13,354 nt of DNA. Source: Phycisphaerales bacterium. GTDB lineage: Bacteria; Planctomycetota; Phycisphaerae; Tepidisphaerales; Tepidisphaeraceae. This document shows positions 7,153 through 13,354 of this stretch, piece after piece. The notes beneath the pieces are model-generated. The model was not told where the DNA came from. It did no database searches and was given only the letters and a program-made list of their open reading frames with translations. Every line of letters begins with the position of its first letter. The stretch's first letter is position 1. A program made the position numbers and the translations under genes. The stretch covers positions 1 to 13,354 of the forward strand of contig JAQGHK010000227.1 in NCBI GenBank assembly GCA_028288875.1, written 5' to 3'.

Positions 7153-7782
7153 ATGTCAGCAGAGGCAGTCAAGCGGTTCTACGACAGCATGCCCATGAAC
7201 TTCGACCGGTGGCACGACGGCACCGGCTTTGATCTAGACGCCCTGCGCGACATGACGCCCGAGGAACTGGCGGCCGTCCGTGTCACGCTGAAGTCCGGCC
7301 GCCGTACTTGGCGAGAACTGGAGGCTTTGGCCGCAATCGATTCGCTCACTGGCACGGATGAAGTGCGGCACGCTCTCGATAAGGATGATTCACCGGAAAA
7401 CCAGATTAAGGCCGCCAATCTGCTGTTCGAATCGGACAAGCTGGATCAGGCCGACTACGAGGCCCGGCTTTGCCAGTCGATCCGACGGCTCGGTACTCAC
7501 GACGCCATAACCACGCGCGTGCTGCTCTACGCCCAAGGCCTGCCGACCGACGCCGTCAAACAGGCCCTGCTTTGGGCCAGTTGGAACCGGACGGACGCTG
7601 CGTTCCACTCTGCCGCCCTGCTCATCTATCTGTGCGGCAAATCGGAGGACCAGCTTTCCTTCGAACACCGGCCGCTGCTGTTCGACCTTCAGCCGAGCAA
7701 CAGTTCGCTCACTCGACAGGCGGCGTTCGAGAAGCTCTGCCGGCTGACCGGCCTCGAACTGGATACAAGCCAGCCCTACTAA
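7153..7782 (+). CDS. Helical protein of unknown function
   Basis: This 209-residue soluble protein has no signal peptide or membrane segment. I do not recognise the family. It begins SAEAVKRFYDSM and has 'FDLDALRDMTPEE' near residues 27-39. After that it is almost entirely predicted helices of about 15-20 residues, for example 'ENQIKAANLLFESDKL', 'AITTRVLLYAQGLP' and 'DAAFHSAALLIYLCGKS'. This spacing resembles HEAT-like or other alpha-solenoid repeats. The GGGGAG at 7141-7146 sets the start. The gene is divergent from uvrC across a spacer of about 110 bp and is followed by 292 bp of non-coding DNA, so it is probably transcribed alone. Codon use looks like its neighbours. A scaffold or partner-binding role is possible from the helical build but is not demonstrated. 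Confidence 0.75.
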   Translation: MSAEAVKRFYDSMPMNFDRWHDGTGFDLDALRDMTPEELAAVRVTLKSGRRTWRELEALAAIDSLTGTDEVRHALDKDDSPENQIKAANLLFESDKLDQADYEARLCQSIRRLGTHDAITTRVLLYAQGLPTDAVKQALLWASWNRTDAAFHSAALLIYLCGKSEDQLSFEHRPLLFDLQPSNSSLTRQAAFEKLCRLTGLELDTSQPY

Positions 7783-8074
7783 TGCGGCACGCGATGGCAA
7801 AATGGGCGGCATCCCTCTCCATTCCTGCCGCAAGTGACACAAAAGCCATACAAATAGCCGAGGTTTTCGTGGCTAAAGATTGCTTGTTTAAAAATCAATC
7901 CACGTGGTAAGCTTCAGTTGCCTTGCGGCCGGGCGAGTTGTTTGCCCGGTGGGAGCGGATGAGGAACAGTGCAGAGTCGTTCGGCGGAACGCCTCTTTTT
8001 CAATTGCAGCCAACTCGATTGATGGTTCAAACCATCGGCCGGTGCGCGCTGCATAAGTTAGGGCCAACTCCATC
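7783..8074. other. Non-coding spacer with several hairpins upstream of the large exported protein
   Basis: No credible gene is seen in these 292 bp. Hairpins visible: GCGGCA (7806-7811) with TGCCGC (7826-7831); CCGGGC (7929-7934) with GCCCGG (7944-7949); CGTTC with GAACG around 7978-7991; and GATGGT (8021-8026) with ACCATC (8031-8036), loop TCAA. There is also a perfect 8-bp palindrome CCACGTGG at 7900-7907. The stretch around 7880-7900 is AT-rich compared with its surroundings and is the best place to look for a promoter. No strong ribosome binding site precedes the ATG at 8075. The spacer likely carries the promoter and 5' leader of the large gene. Confidence 0.5.
7983..8000 (+). terminator. 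Candidate intrinsic terminator or attenuator
   Basis: GGCG (7983-7986), loop GAA, CGCC (7990-7993), then TCTTTTT (7994-8000). The stem is only 4 bp but can compete with an overlapping 5-bp CGTTC/GAACG hairpin. It lies 200 bp past the 209-residue gene and 75 bp before the large gene, so it could end the former or lie in the leader of the latter. Confidence 0.35.
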
Positions 8075-11000
8075 ATGGCAGCAGCCGATCAGTCCAAGCG
8101 TTCGCTTCGGTCCAGCCATATTCTGCCCTCCACGATCGAGGCGCTCGAAACGCGACGCCTGTTCTGTGCCCTTGATGACGGCGTCACCAATGCGCTGGAC
8201 ATCGCTCATTCGGTCGCGCCCGACGATGACGCTCATGCCGAAGCGGTCGACCAATACGACCCAACGTCTAAAGTTATCAGCGACGCGCTCGCCAAGCATG
8301 ACAAGCCCGGCAAGGTCGTCGATCACACGGCCAGTTGGTACAAGCCGGCGCGCAAGATCACGATCCGCACCAATGAAACGCAGTCGCCGACGAAGAAATC
8401 GATCCCGATCAGCCGCGCCGTATCCACCGCCGGCAAGTTCGCCGCCGCAGCGGTGAACGTTGCCGTCAATGCAGCGGGGCTTCCGCTTCTGACTAGCCGC
8501 GCCGACGGTCAGGGCCTGAAGATCTTCCTCGACTTTGACGGCTACAACACCGACATCCCGTTCGACATGAGCGTGGCGCAAGGCGGCGATGGCAACGGCG
8601 CCACCTTTAACGCCGTCGAGCAGACCGTCATCTACAACGCCTGGCGCGACATCGTCAGCTTCTACTCGGCGTTTAATGTCAACGTCACCACCATCCAGCC
8701 CGCCACGGGCGGCAGCAATCCGGCCTTTGTCTGGCAGCGCATCACCGACAGCGTTAGCGGCGGCGCGGCCTACGTCGGCGCGATCAATAACAGTTCGTCC
8801 CAAGGCTGGACGGATGACAGCAACGCCATCAGCCGCACCAGCGGCATTGCCCATGAAATCGGCCATCAGCTCAACCTGCAGCACCAGAGCGACTTCAACA
8901 CCAAAGCGGTCAAGCTCAATGAATACAGCAGCGGCTTCACCGCGCACGGGCCGATCATCGGAGTCGATTACGCGCAGAGCACGCACAAGTGGTTCTTCGG
9001 CCGCAACAGCATCTCGGCCGACACCCTGCAGAACGACATGGTGACAATGGCCAATTACATCATCGGTAAAGGCAGCTACGGCGACGGCTACATGCCCGAT
9101 GATTTCACTGGCGCGTCCATCGCCGCGGCCACGCCGCTGTCGCTGACCAACGGCTCATACCAGACGGCCGGCGATATCGAGCGGAATACCGATGCCGACT
9201 ATTTCAGCTTCACCAGTACCGGCAGCATGTTCAATGTGAACGTCGAGCCGACGTTTGAGGCCGGCATCGCGCCGAGGTTCGAAATCTACAACAGCAGCGG
9301 CACGCTGATCGCATCGAAGGACGACACGTCGTATCGCAACCTAGCCGACAACACCGGCGAAGAAGTGAACCTGAACTTGCCGGCCGGCACGTACTACGCA
9401 CGGGTCAGCGGGCATGGCGATTACGGCGATCAGGGGGAGTATGCGTTCTTCGCCTCACCGCTGCCCGCCGGCTGGAGCAGCGGCGACATCAGCGCCAGCG
9501 GCACCGGCCGCGGCGGGTACGTGACCTACGACGCCAGCACCGGCACCTTCTATCAGGGCGGCAGCGGCTCAGACATCGCCGGCAGTTCCGACGCGATGAG
9601 CTACACCTACCAGACGCTCAATGGCGACGGCTCGATCACCGCGCAGATCACCGGCCTGGATAACACGAATAGCGCCGCCAAGGCCGGCCTCATGCTGCGG
9701 GAATCGCTCGGAGCCAACGCGCGTCACGCCTACGTGTACTTCACGCCGACCGGCTCGCAGTTCTCCTACCGCACGACGGTCGGCGGGGGAACGAGCATCT
9801 TCGCGCTCAGCGCCCTGATGCCGGGCTGGCTGCGTCTTACCCGCAGCGGCAACGTAGTGACGATGTTCACTTCGCTCGACAACGTCACCTACACGGCGAT
9901 CGGCAGCGCAACGTTCTCGGCCCTGGCTAATCAGGTCTACCTGGGCATGGCCGTCACGAGCAAGAACACCAAGCAGCAGGCGACGGCCACGCTCGCCAAC
10001 GTTAGCCTCACCGGCACGTTCGGCGCGACAGCGCCCACCTACAACGCCCTCCCAGCGCCGACCGGCCTCAGCGCAACGCCCGTGGCTACGCAGTCCACTT
10101 CCGTCAATCTAAATTGGTCCGACGGTGCCGGCGAAACGGGTTACCTCGTCGAACGCTCGGCCGACAACGTCAACTGGGTATCGCTCTTCACGACCGCCGC
10201 CAATGCCACGACCTACACCGATCCGATCACCTTTGGGTCGATGCGGTGGTGGTACCGAATCAGTGCCGTCGACGCGACGGGCAAATCCACGCCGTCGGTA
10301 TCTGCCAGCGTGATCAATAAGCCCAAGGCCGCGACGAACGGGCAGGCCGTCACCATCAGTTCCAGCAAGCTCTCGCTCACATGGCGCGACACCAGTGGCG
10401 ATACCGGCTACCGCGTCGAACAAAGCACCGATGGCGGCGCGACCTACGCTACGCTCGCCAACCTGGCGACCAACATCACCGGCTACAATTACAGCGGCCT
10501 GCCCGCCGGCGCGGTGTACACCATCCGCGTGACACCCCTGAGCCCCGTCGGTGACGGCGTTCCGTTGGTCTTCACCGGCGCCACCAACCTGCCGGCCATT
10601 ACCACGCTGGCGTTCACGGCCAACAAGCTCGCAGGCAATGTTGGCATGACCTGGACCGATATCGCCGGCGAAACCGGCTACCGCGTCGAGCGGTCGACTG
10701 ACAAGTCCACCTGGGCCACCATCGGCACCACCAGTGCCGACGTTACGACATACACGGACACATCGGCCCTCGGTCTGACACACTACTACTACCGTGTCTT
10801 TGGTATTAACGGCGCGAGCGAAAGCATGACGGGCAACGTCATCTTCCTCGCCACACCCTCCGCAACGCCTATCCCTACGCCATGGATTGATGCGGATATC
10901 GGTGCCCCCGGCGGCAGCGGCGCGGGCTTTGTCAGTGGCAGCACCGCGACCGTAATTGGCGCCGGCAGCGCGTCCATCACCGGCACGGCCGACACACAGA

Positions 11001-11971
11001 ACTTCATCTATCGGCCGATGACCGGCGACGGCGAAATTATCGCCCATGTCGGCAGCCTTGAGGGCATCAATGGCAATTCCCGCGCCGGTCTGATGTTCCG
11101 CGAGTCACTGGCCAGCAACGCTAAGTATGCGTCGGTGTTCTTCCAGTCCACCACCGGCACCTTGGGCACAGACGCTGCGTATCGCAGCACGGCGGGTGCC
11201 GCAGGCGTGCTGGTGAACGGGGCCAGCACCGCGACGACCGCGTACACCTACCTGCGTATGGTGCGCAGCGGATCGACCTTCGCGACGTATGCGTCCACCA
11301 CGGGCGCCGCCGGCTCGTGGGTGCAGATCAACCTGGTGTCCATCGCGATGAACAGCACGCTGTACGTCGGCCTGTTCGCACAGAGCGCGGACAGCACCTA
11401 TCACACCGCCACGACGTTTGACGGCCTATCGGTCACACCGGCGGCAGCGTCAATTCCGACCGTCTCGTCGTTCGTCGTTAACGATGGCGCGGCCCAGCGA
11501 TCGAGCGTGACCTCCATGAAGCTGACCTTCAGCACGCCGGCCGTTGCCAGTGCGGGTGCGATCACCCTGTGGCGGCGTCCGTCCGCCGGCGCAACCGCGG
11601 TTCAGATCAGCGGCGTTGTCCTGACCCCATCGGCCGGCAATACGGTCTACACGCTGACGTTCCCGGCGGGAACGTTCACCGGTGGTTCAGTGGCGGACGG
11701 CCTGTATGAAGTCCGAGTTGTGGCCAGCGGTGTCACCAATGCCGACGGCTTCAACATGACAGCCGACGCCACCTTCAACACCTACCGCCTGTACGGCGAT
11801 GCCGACGGCAGCCACACCGTGGACTTTAATGACTTCCTAACCCTGCAGAATGCCTTCGGCACGACGGTCGGACAGGCCGGCTACGTGCCCGGCATGGATG
11901 CGAACGGCGACAATACGATTGATTTTAACGACTTCCTGGCGCTACAGAATAACTTCGGTTTGACGCTGTAG
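8075..11971 (+). CDS. Very large exported multidomain protein with metallopeptidase-like and dockerin-like domains
   Basis: This 1298-residue protein is probably exported or surface-bound. In order: 'EALETRRLF' at 22-30, an N-terminal motif common on large planctomycete secreted proteins; a variable region to about 145; a metallopeptidase-like domain (148-330) with 'LDFDGY' at 152-157 and zinc motif HEIGHQLNLQH at 260-270 (H260, E261, H264, H270); a PPC-like beta domain (342-460); a beta-sandwich module (about 461-648); three fibronectin type III-like repeats (about 656-927); a second copy of the beta-sandwich module (934-1122); a domain with 'VNDGAAQRSSVTS' (1135-1147) often seen before planctomycete C-termini; and two dockerin-like calcium repeats (1238-1298). 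The peptidase has Asn267 where metzincins usually have Gly, and 'GPIIG' (292-296) where relatives usually carry a Met-turn 'PIMG', so activity is uncertain. No classical signal peptide or PEP-CTERM tail is present. It converges on proB, 12 bp away. Confidence 0.88.
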   Translation: MAAADQSKRSLRSSHILPSTIEALETRRLFCALDDGVTNALDIAHSVAPDDDAHAEAVDQYDPTSKVISDALAKHDKPGKVVDHTASWYKPARKITIRTNETQSPTKKSIPISRAVSTAGKFAAAAVNVAVNAAGLPLLTSRADGQGLKIFLDFDGYNTDIPFDMSVAQGGDGNGATFNAVEQTVIYNAWRDIVSFYSAFNVNVTTIQPATGGSNPAFVWQRITDSVSGGAAYVGAINNSSSQGWTDDSNAISRTSGIAHEIGHQLNLQHQSDFNTKAVKLNEYSSGFTAHGPIIGVDYAQSTHKWFFGRNSISADTLQNDMVTMANYIIGKGSYGDGYMPDDFTGASIAAATPLSLTNGSYQTAGDIERNTDADYFSFTSTGSMFNVNVEPTFEAGIAPRFEIYNSSGTLIASKDDTSYRNLADNTGEEVNLNLPAGTYYARVSGHGDYGDQGEYAFFASPLPAGWSSGDISASGTGRGGYVTYDASTGTFYQGGSGSDIAGSSDAMSYTYQTLNGDGSITAQITGLDNTNSAAKAGLMLRESLGANARHAYVYFTPTGSQFSYRTTVGGGTSIFALSALMPGWLRLTRSGNVVTMFTSLDNVTYTAIGSATFSALANQVYLGMAVTSKNTKQQATATLANVSLTGTFGATAPTYNALPAPTGLSATPVATQSTSVNLNWSDGAGETGYLVERSADNVNWVSLFTTAANATTYTDPITFGSMRWWYRISAVDATGKSTPSVSASVINKPKAATNGQAVTISSSKLSLTWRDTSGDTGYRVEQSTDGGATYATLANLATNITGYNYSGLPAGAVYTIRVTPLSPVGDGVPLVFTGATNLPAITTLAFTANKLAGNVGMTWTDIAGETGYRVERSTDKSTWATIGTTSADVTTYTDTSALGLTHYYYRVFGINGASESMTGNVIFLATPSATPIPTPWIDADIGAPGGSGAGFVSGSTATVIGAGSASITGTADTQNFIYRPMTGDGEIIAHVGSLEGINGNSRAGLMFRESLASNAKYASVFFQSTTGTLGTDAAYRSTAGAAGVLVNGASTATTAYTYLRMVRSGSTFATYASTTGAAGSWVQINLVSIAMNSTLYVGLFAQSADSTYHTATTFDGLSVTPAAASIPTVSSFVVNDGAAQRSSVTSMKLTFSTPAVASAGAITLWRRPSAGATAVQISGVVLTPSAGNTVYTLTFPAGTFTGGSVADGLYEVRVVASGVTNADGFNMTADATFNTYRLYGDADGSHTVDFNDFLTLQNAFGTTVGQAGYVPGMDANGDNTIDFNDFLALQNNFGLTL
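9455..10018 (+). repeat. First copy of a duplicated beta-sandwich module within the large protein
   Basis: It encodes residues about 461-648. It shares with the second copy (10874-11440) the order 'GDGSITAQITGLD', 'AGLMLRESL.ANARHAY', 'LRLTRSGN' and 'VYLGMAVTS'. The pattern resembles concanavalin-like or DUF1349-like carbohydrate-binding folds; that assignment is inference. The copies are clearly related in protein but diverged in DNA. Confidence 0.7.
10040..10855 (+). repeat. Three tandem fibronectin type III-like repeats
   Basis: Approximate units are residues 656-748, 749-836 and 837-927. Each carries the same core: 'ETGYLVERSADNVNW', 'DTGYRVEQSTDGGATY' and 'ETGYRVERSTDKSTW', followed by a 'TYTD' or 'YNYSG' turn and a Tyr-rich strand. 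Units 2 and 3 share the DNA ACCGGCTACCGCGTCGA, suggesting fairly recent duplication or conversion. They probably act as spacers between the two flanking modules. Confidence 0.75.
10874..11440 (+). repeat. Second copy of the duplicated beta-sandwich module
   Basis: It encodes residues about 934-1122. Matching landmarks to the first copy are 'GDGEIIAHVGSLE', 'AGLMFRESLASNAKYAS', 'LRMVRSGS' and 'LYVGLFAQS'. The two copies sit on either side of the three fibronectin-like repeats. Confidence 0.7.
11786..11968 (+). other. Dockerin-like pair of calcium-binding repeats at the C-terminus
   Basis: 'GDADGSHTVDFNDFLTLQ' at residues 1241-1258 and 'GMDANGDNTIDFNDFLAL' at 1273-1290 are two copies of the F-hand loop plus helix seen in dockerin type I. 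Asp ligands at 1242, 1244, 1250 and 1275, 1283 are in place. In cellulosomes such repeats bind cohesins; in planctomycetes the partner is unknown. Confidence 0.8.
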
Positions 11972-11983
11972 ACGAACGACGCT

Positions 11984-13096
11984 TTAACGCGTGAGCTTGA
12001 CGAGATTGTCGCGGTGTACGACTTCGTCATACGCGCGCTCGGCGAGCGCGGCGCGGATGGCGGCCGTCTTCTGGCCGCGGATGCTTTCCAGGTCCGCCGC
12101 GGCGTAATTCGTCAGGCCGTGCGCGATCTTCTCGCCCGCCGCCGTTTCGATCGCGACGACATCGCCCTTCTCAAACTCGCCGCGTACGGCCGTCACGCCC
12201 GCGGGCAGTAGGCTAACATTCCGACCGACGATCGCCTTTGCCGCGCCGTCATCTACGACGACGGTGCCGGCCGGCCGCGCCGCGCCGATCCACCGGCTGC
12301 GACCACTGGCACGTGACGTTTTTCGCGGCAGGAAGACCGTGCCGATCGCTTCACCGTCGATCAAGCGAACCAGCACGTTTTCATCACGCCCGCGAGCGAC
12401 GACGAGCGTTTCGCCGGCCCCAGTCACGCGCTCGGCGGCCGCGAACTTGCTATCCATGCCGCCGGTGCCGAGCTGGCTCTTGTCGGTGCGAATAAGCTTC
12501 GCTCCCTCGACCGGGTCTTCGATGGTGCGGACGGATTGGCCGGCGGCATCGAGCACGCCGTCGACATTGCTCAGTAGCACCAGCAGGTCGGCCCGCAGCG
12601 CGGCCGCCACGTGGGCGGCCAGAATGTCATTGTCGCCGAAGCTAATCTGCACGATTTCGTCGGTGCTGATCGTGTCGTTCTCATTGATGATCGGCACCGC
12701 GCCCAGTTCATGCAGGGCATGCACCGTGTTGCGGAGATTGAGGAAACGCTTGCGCGCGTCGATGTCTTCACGCGTCAGCAAGATCTGGCCGACGGTCAGT
12801 TCGTGCGGCGCGAACGCTTCGGCCCAGGCGTCCATCAATCGCCGCTGCCCGACGGCGGCGACGGCCTGCAGCTTGGCCAGATCGGTCGGCCGTTTCGCCA
12901 GACTTAATTCGCCGAGGCCGGCCGCAATCGCCCCGCTGCTGACAAGCGTTACAGTCACGCCGCGCTGAAGGAGCGCTGCAATCTGGTTGGCAATCGAACG
13001 CAGAAACGCCGGATCCAGGCGCTTGTCCGGACCGGTCAGGGTCTGCGTGCCGATCTTAACGACAATGGCGCGGGCTTGGGTGACGAGAGTTCGCAT
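11984..13096 (-). CDS. proB: Glutamate 5-kinase ProB
   Basis: ProB phosphorylates L-glutamate with ATP to give glutamyl 5-phosphate, the first step of proline synthesis in the cytoplasm. The 370-residue protein has the full two-domain form: an amino acid kinase domain (about 8-255) with 'VVKIGT' (12-17), 'LVSSGAIAAG' (51-60), 'NEND' (138-141), 'GDND' (154-157) and 'GTGGMDSK' (210-217), followed by a C-terminal PUA domain (about 275-352). Length matches the usual bacterial enzyme of about 367 residues. The ATG at 13096 puts the P-loop-like strand at the standard distance, so it is the right start, though no Shine-Dalgarno is visible: the bases before it read TTCTTCTCC. An inverted repeat arm begins 10 bp upstream. 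proA is not in the window. The gene is convergent with the large exported protein. Confidence 0.96.
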   Translation of the reverse strand: MRTLVTQARAIVVKIGTQTLTGPDKRLDPAFLRSIANQIAALLQRGVTVTLVSSGAIAAGLGELSLAKRPTDLAKLQAVAAVGQRRLMDAWAEAFAPHELTVGQILLTREDIDARKRFLNLRNTVHALHELGAVPIINENDTISTDEIVQISFGDNDILAAHVAAALRADLLVLLSNVDGVLDAAGQSVRTIEDPVEGAKLIRTDKSQLGTGGMDSKFAAAERVTGAGETLVVARGRDENVLVRLIDGEAIGTVFLPRKTSRASGRSRWIGAARPAGTVVVDDGAAKAIVGRNVSLLPAGVTAVRGEFEKGDVVAIETAAGEKIAHGLTNYAAADLESIRGQKTAAIRAALAERAYDEVVHRDNLVKLTR

Positions 13097-13105
13097 GGAG
13101 AAGAA

Positions 13106-13135
13106 TCAAACACGAAGGCGCGGAGCCACGAAGAG
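13106..13135 (+). repeat. Left arm of an imperfect inverted repeat upstream of proB
   Basis: This 30-base arm matches the reverse complement of 13215-13244 at 24 of 30 positions by eye. It contains CACGAAGGCG and CCACGAAGAG, the 'cacgaag' word common in scattered intergenic repeats of planctomycetes and related phyla. It starts only 10 bases from the proB start codon. Confidence 0.65.
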
Positions 13136-13143
13136 TGAATTTG

Positions 13144-13202
13144 CGGCGGGAAGCCCGTCGCCATCTCTAATTACTCAATATCAAAAACGCAGAGAAGCTG
13201 CG
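13144..13202. repeat. Small hairpins between the two inverted repeat arms
   Basis: CGGG-AAG-CCCG lies near 13146-13157, and CGCAG (13188-13192) pairs with CTGCG (13198-13202) around the loop AGAAG. The latter includes 'aaaaacgcagag', another word frequent in scattered intergenic repeats. No gene is seen here. Confidence 0.4.
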
Positions 13203-13214
13203 GACGCCCAACGC

Positions 13215-13244
13215 CTCTTCGTGCCCTCGCGTCTTCATGTTTCA
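13215..13244 (-). repeat. Right arm of the imperfect inverted repeat
   Basis: This is the partner of 13106-13135, separated from it by 79 bp. It ends 3 bp from the possible stop codon at 13248-13250. The two arms could form a long stem-loop in RNA from either strand. Confidence 0.65.
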
Positions 13245-13247
13245 TCT

Positions 13248-13354
13248 TTACGGCAGCATATTGCCCGGCAGTTTCGGCATGCCCTGAATGTGCATCCCGT
13301 GGCCAGGATCACTCAAGCTGATTTGTAGCAGTGCCATAAGGATGCCTAGATAGC
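13248..13354 (-). CDS. Possible 3' end of a further minus-strand gene (partial)
   Basis: From the right edge, one minus-strand frame is open for 34 codons and ends with TAA at 13248-13250; the other two frames stop early. The peptide reads LMALLQISLSDPGHGMH, then a Met/Pro/Gly-rich end 'GMPKLPGNMLP'. I do not recognise it. Its orientation would put it upstream of proB with a gap of about 150 bp. The open length is too short to be sure it is coding. Confidence 0.3.
   Translation of the reverse strand, partial: YLGILMALLQISLSDPGHGMHIQGMPKLPGNMLP

Noticed and set aside
8021..8036. 'GGTTCAAACC' resembling a tRNA T-arm
   Set aside because: It is part of a simple 6-bp hairpin with a TCAA loop; the T-stem does not pair in tRNA register, and no acceptor, D or anticodon arms can be drawn around it.
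7888..8076. Minus-strand 62-codon open frame in the spacer
   Set aside because: No recognisable domain, and it overlaps the hairpins and the start of the large gene; probably chance.
8027..8986. Minus-strand open frame of 319 codons
   Set aside because: It is antisense to the metallopeptidase-like region of the large protein and shows no domain of its own.
10109..11047. Minus-strand open frame of 312 codons
   Set aside because: It is antisense to the fibronectin-like repeats, with repetitive Gly/Ala/Arg composition and no ribosome binding site that I could see.
12264..12968. Plus-strand open frame of 234 codons opposite proB
   Set aside because: It is antisense to ProB motifs; Ser/Arg/Ala-rich shadow without a domain.

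Overview
The window looks like chromosome from a planctomycete, most likely class Phycisphaerae. This is inferred from high GC, an N-terminal 'EALETRRLF' motif on a very large exported-type protein that also ends in dockerin-like calcium repeats, and a chemosensory CheA with a planctomycete-like N-terminal extension. No rRNA, tRNA, CRISPR array, transposase or integrase is visible.

Layout. Positions 1-2839 hold a minus-strand chemosensory cluster in the order cheA, cheW, then the start of a methyl-accepting chemotaxis protein that runs off the left edge. Divergent from cheA across a 132-bp spacer is a 650-residue plus-strand protein with a receiver domain, a long Ala/Pro linker, an HDOD domain and a C-terminal tail that looks like a degenerate receiver. 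A small exported protein of unknown function follows it. Convergent with that gene is uvrC (5542-7041, minus), which lacks the usual C-terminal helix-hairpin-helix domain. An unrecognised helical protein of 209 residues follows (7153-7782, plus), then a 292-bp spacer with several hairpins. Next is the 1298-residue secreted-type metallopeptidase-like protein (8075-11971, plus). It ends 12 bp from the 3' end of the convergent proB (11984-13096, minus). The right edge is non-coding sequence with a 30-bp imperfect inverted repeat directly upstream of proB, plus a possible 3' end of one more minus-strand gene.

How the genes fit together. The MCP, CheW and CheA form a sensory array core: receptor, coupling protein and histidine kinase. 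No CheY, CheB or CheR lies in the window. The divergent receiver-HDOD protein is the only phospho-acceptor candidate present and could be an output of the kinase; this is inference from position. UvrC (nucleotide excision repair) and ProB (first step of proline synthesis) are housekeeping genes. The large protein is probably an exported or surface protein that binds calcium and perhaps degrades protein or polymer.

Nothing here proves a wholly new system. The best candidates for follow-up are the REC-HDOD-pseudoreceiver beside cheA, the UvrC without helix-hairpin-helix, the metallopeptidase whose metzincin landmarks are altered, and the inverted repeat abutting the proB start.
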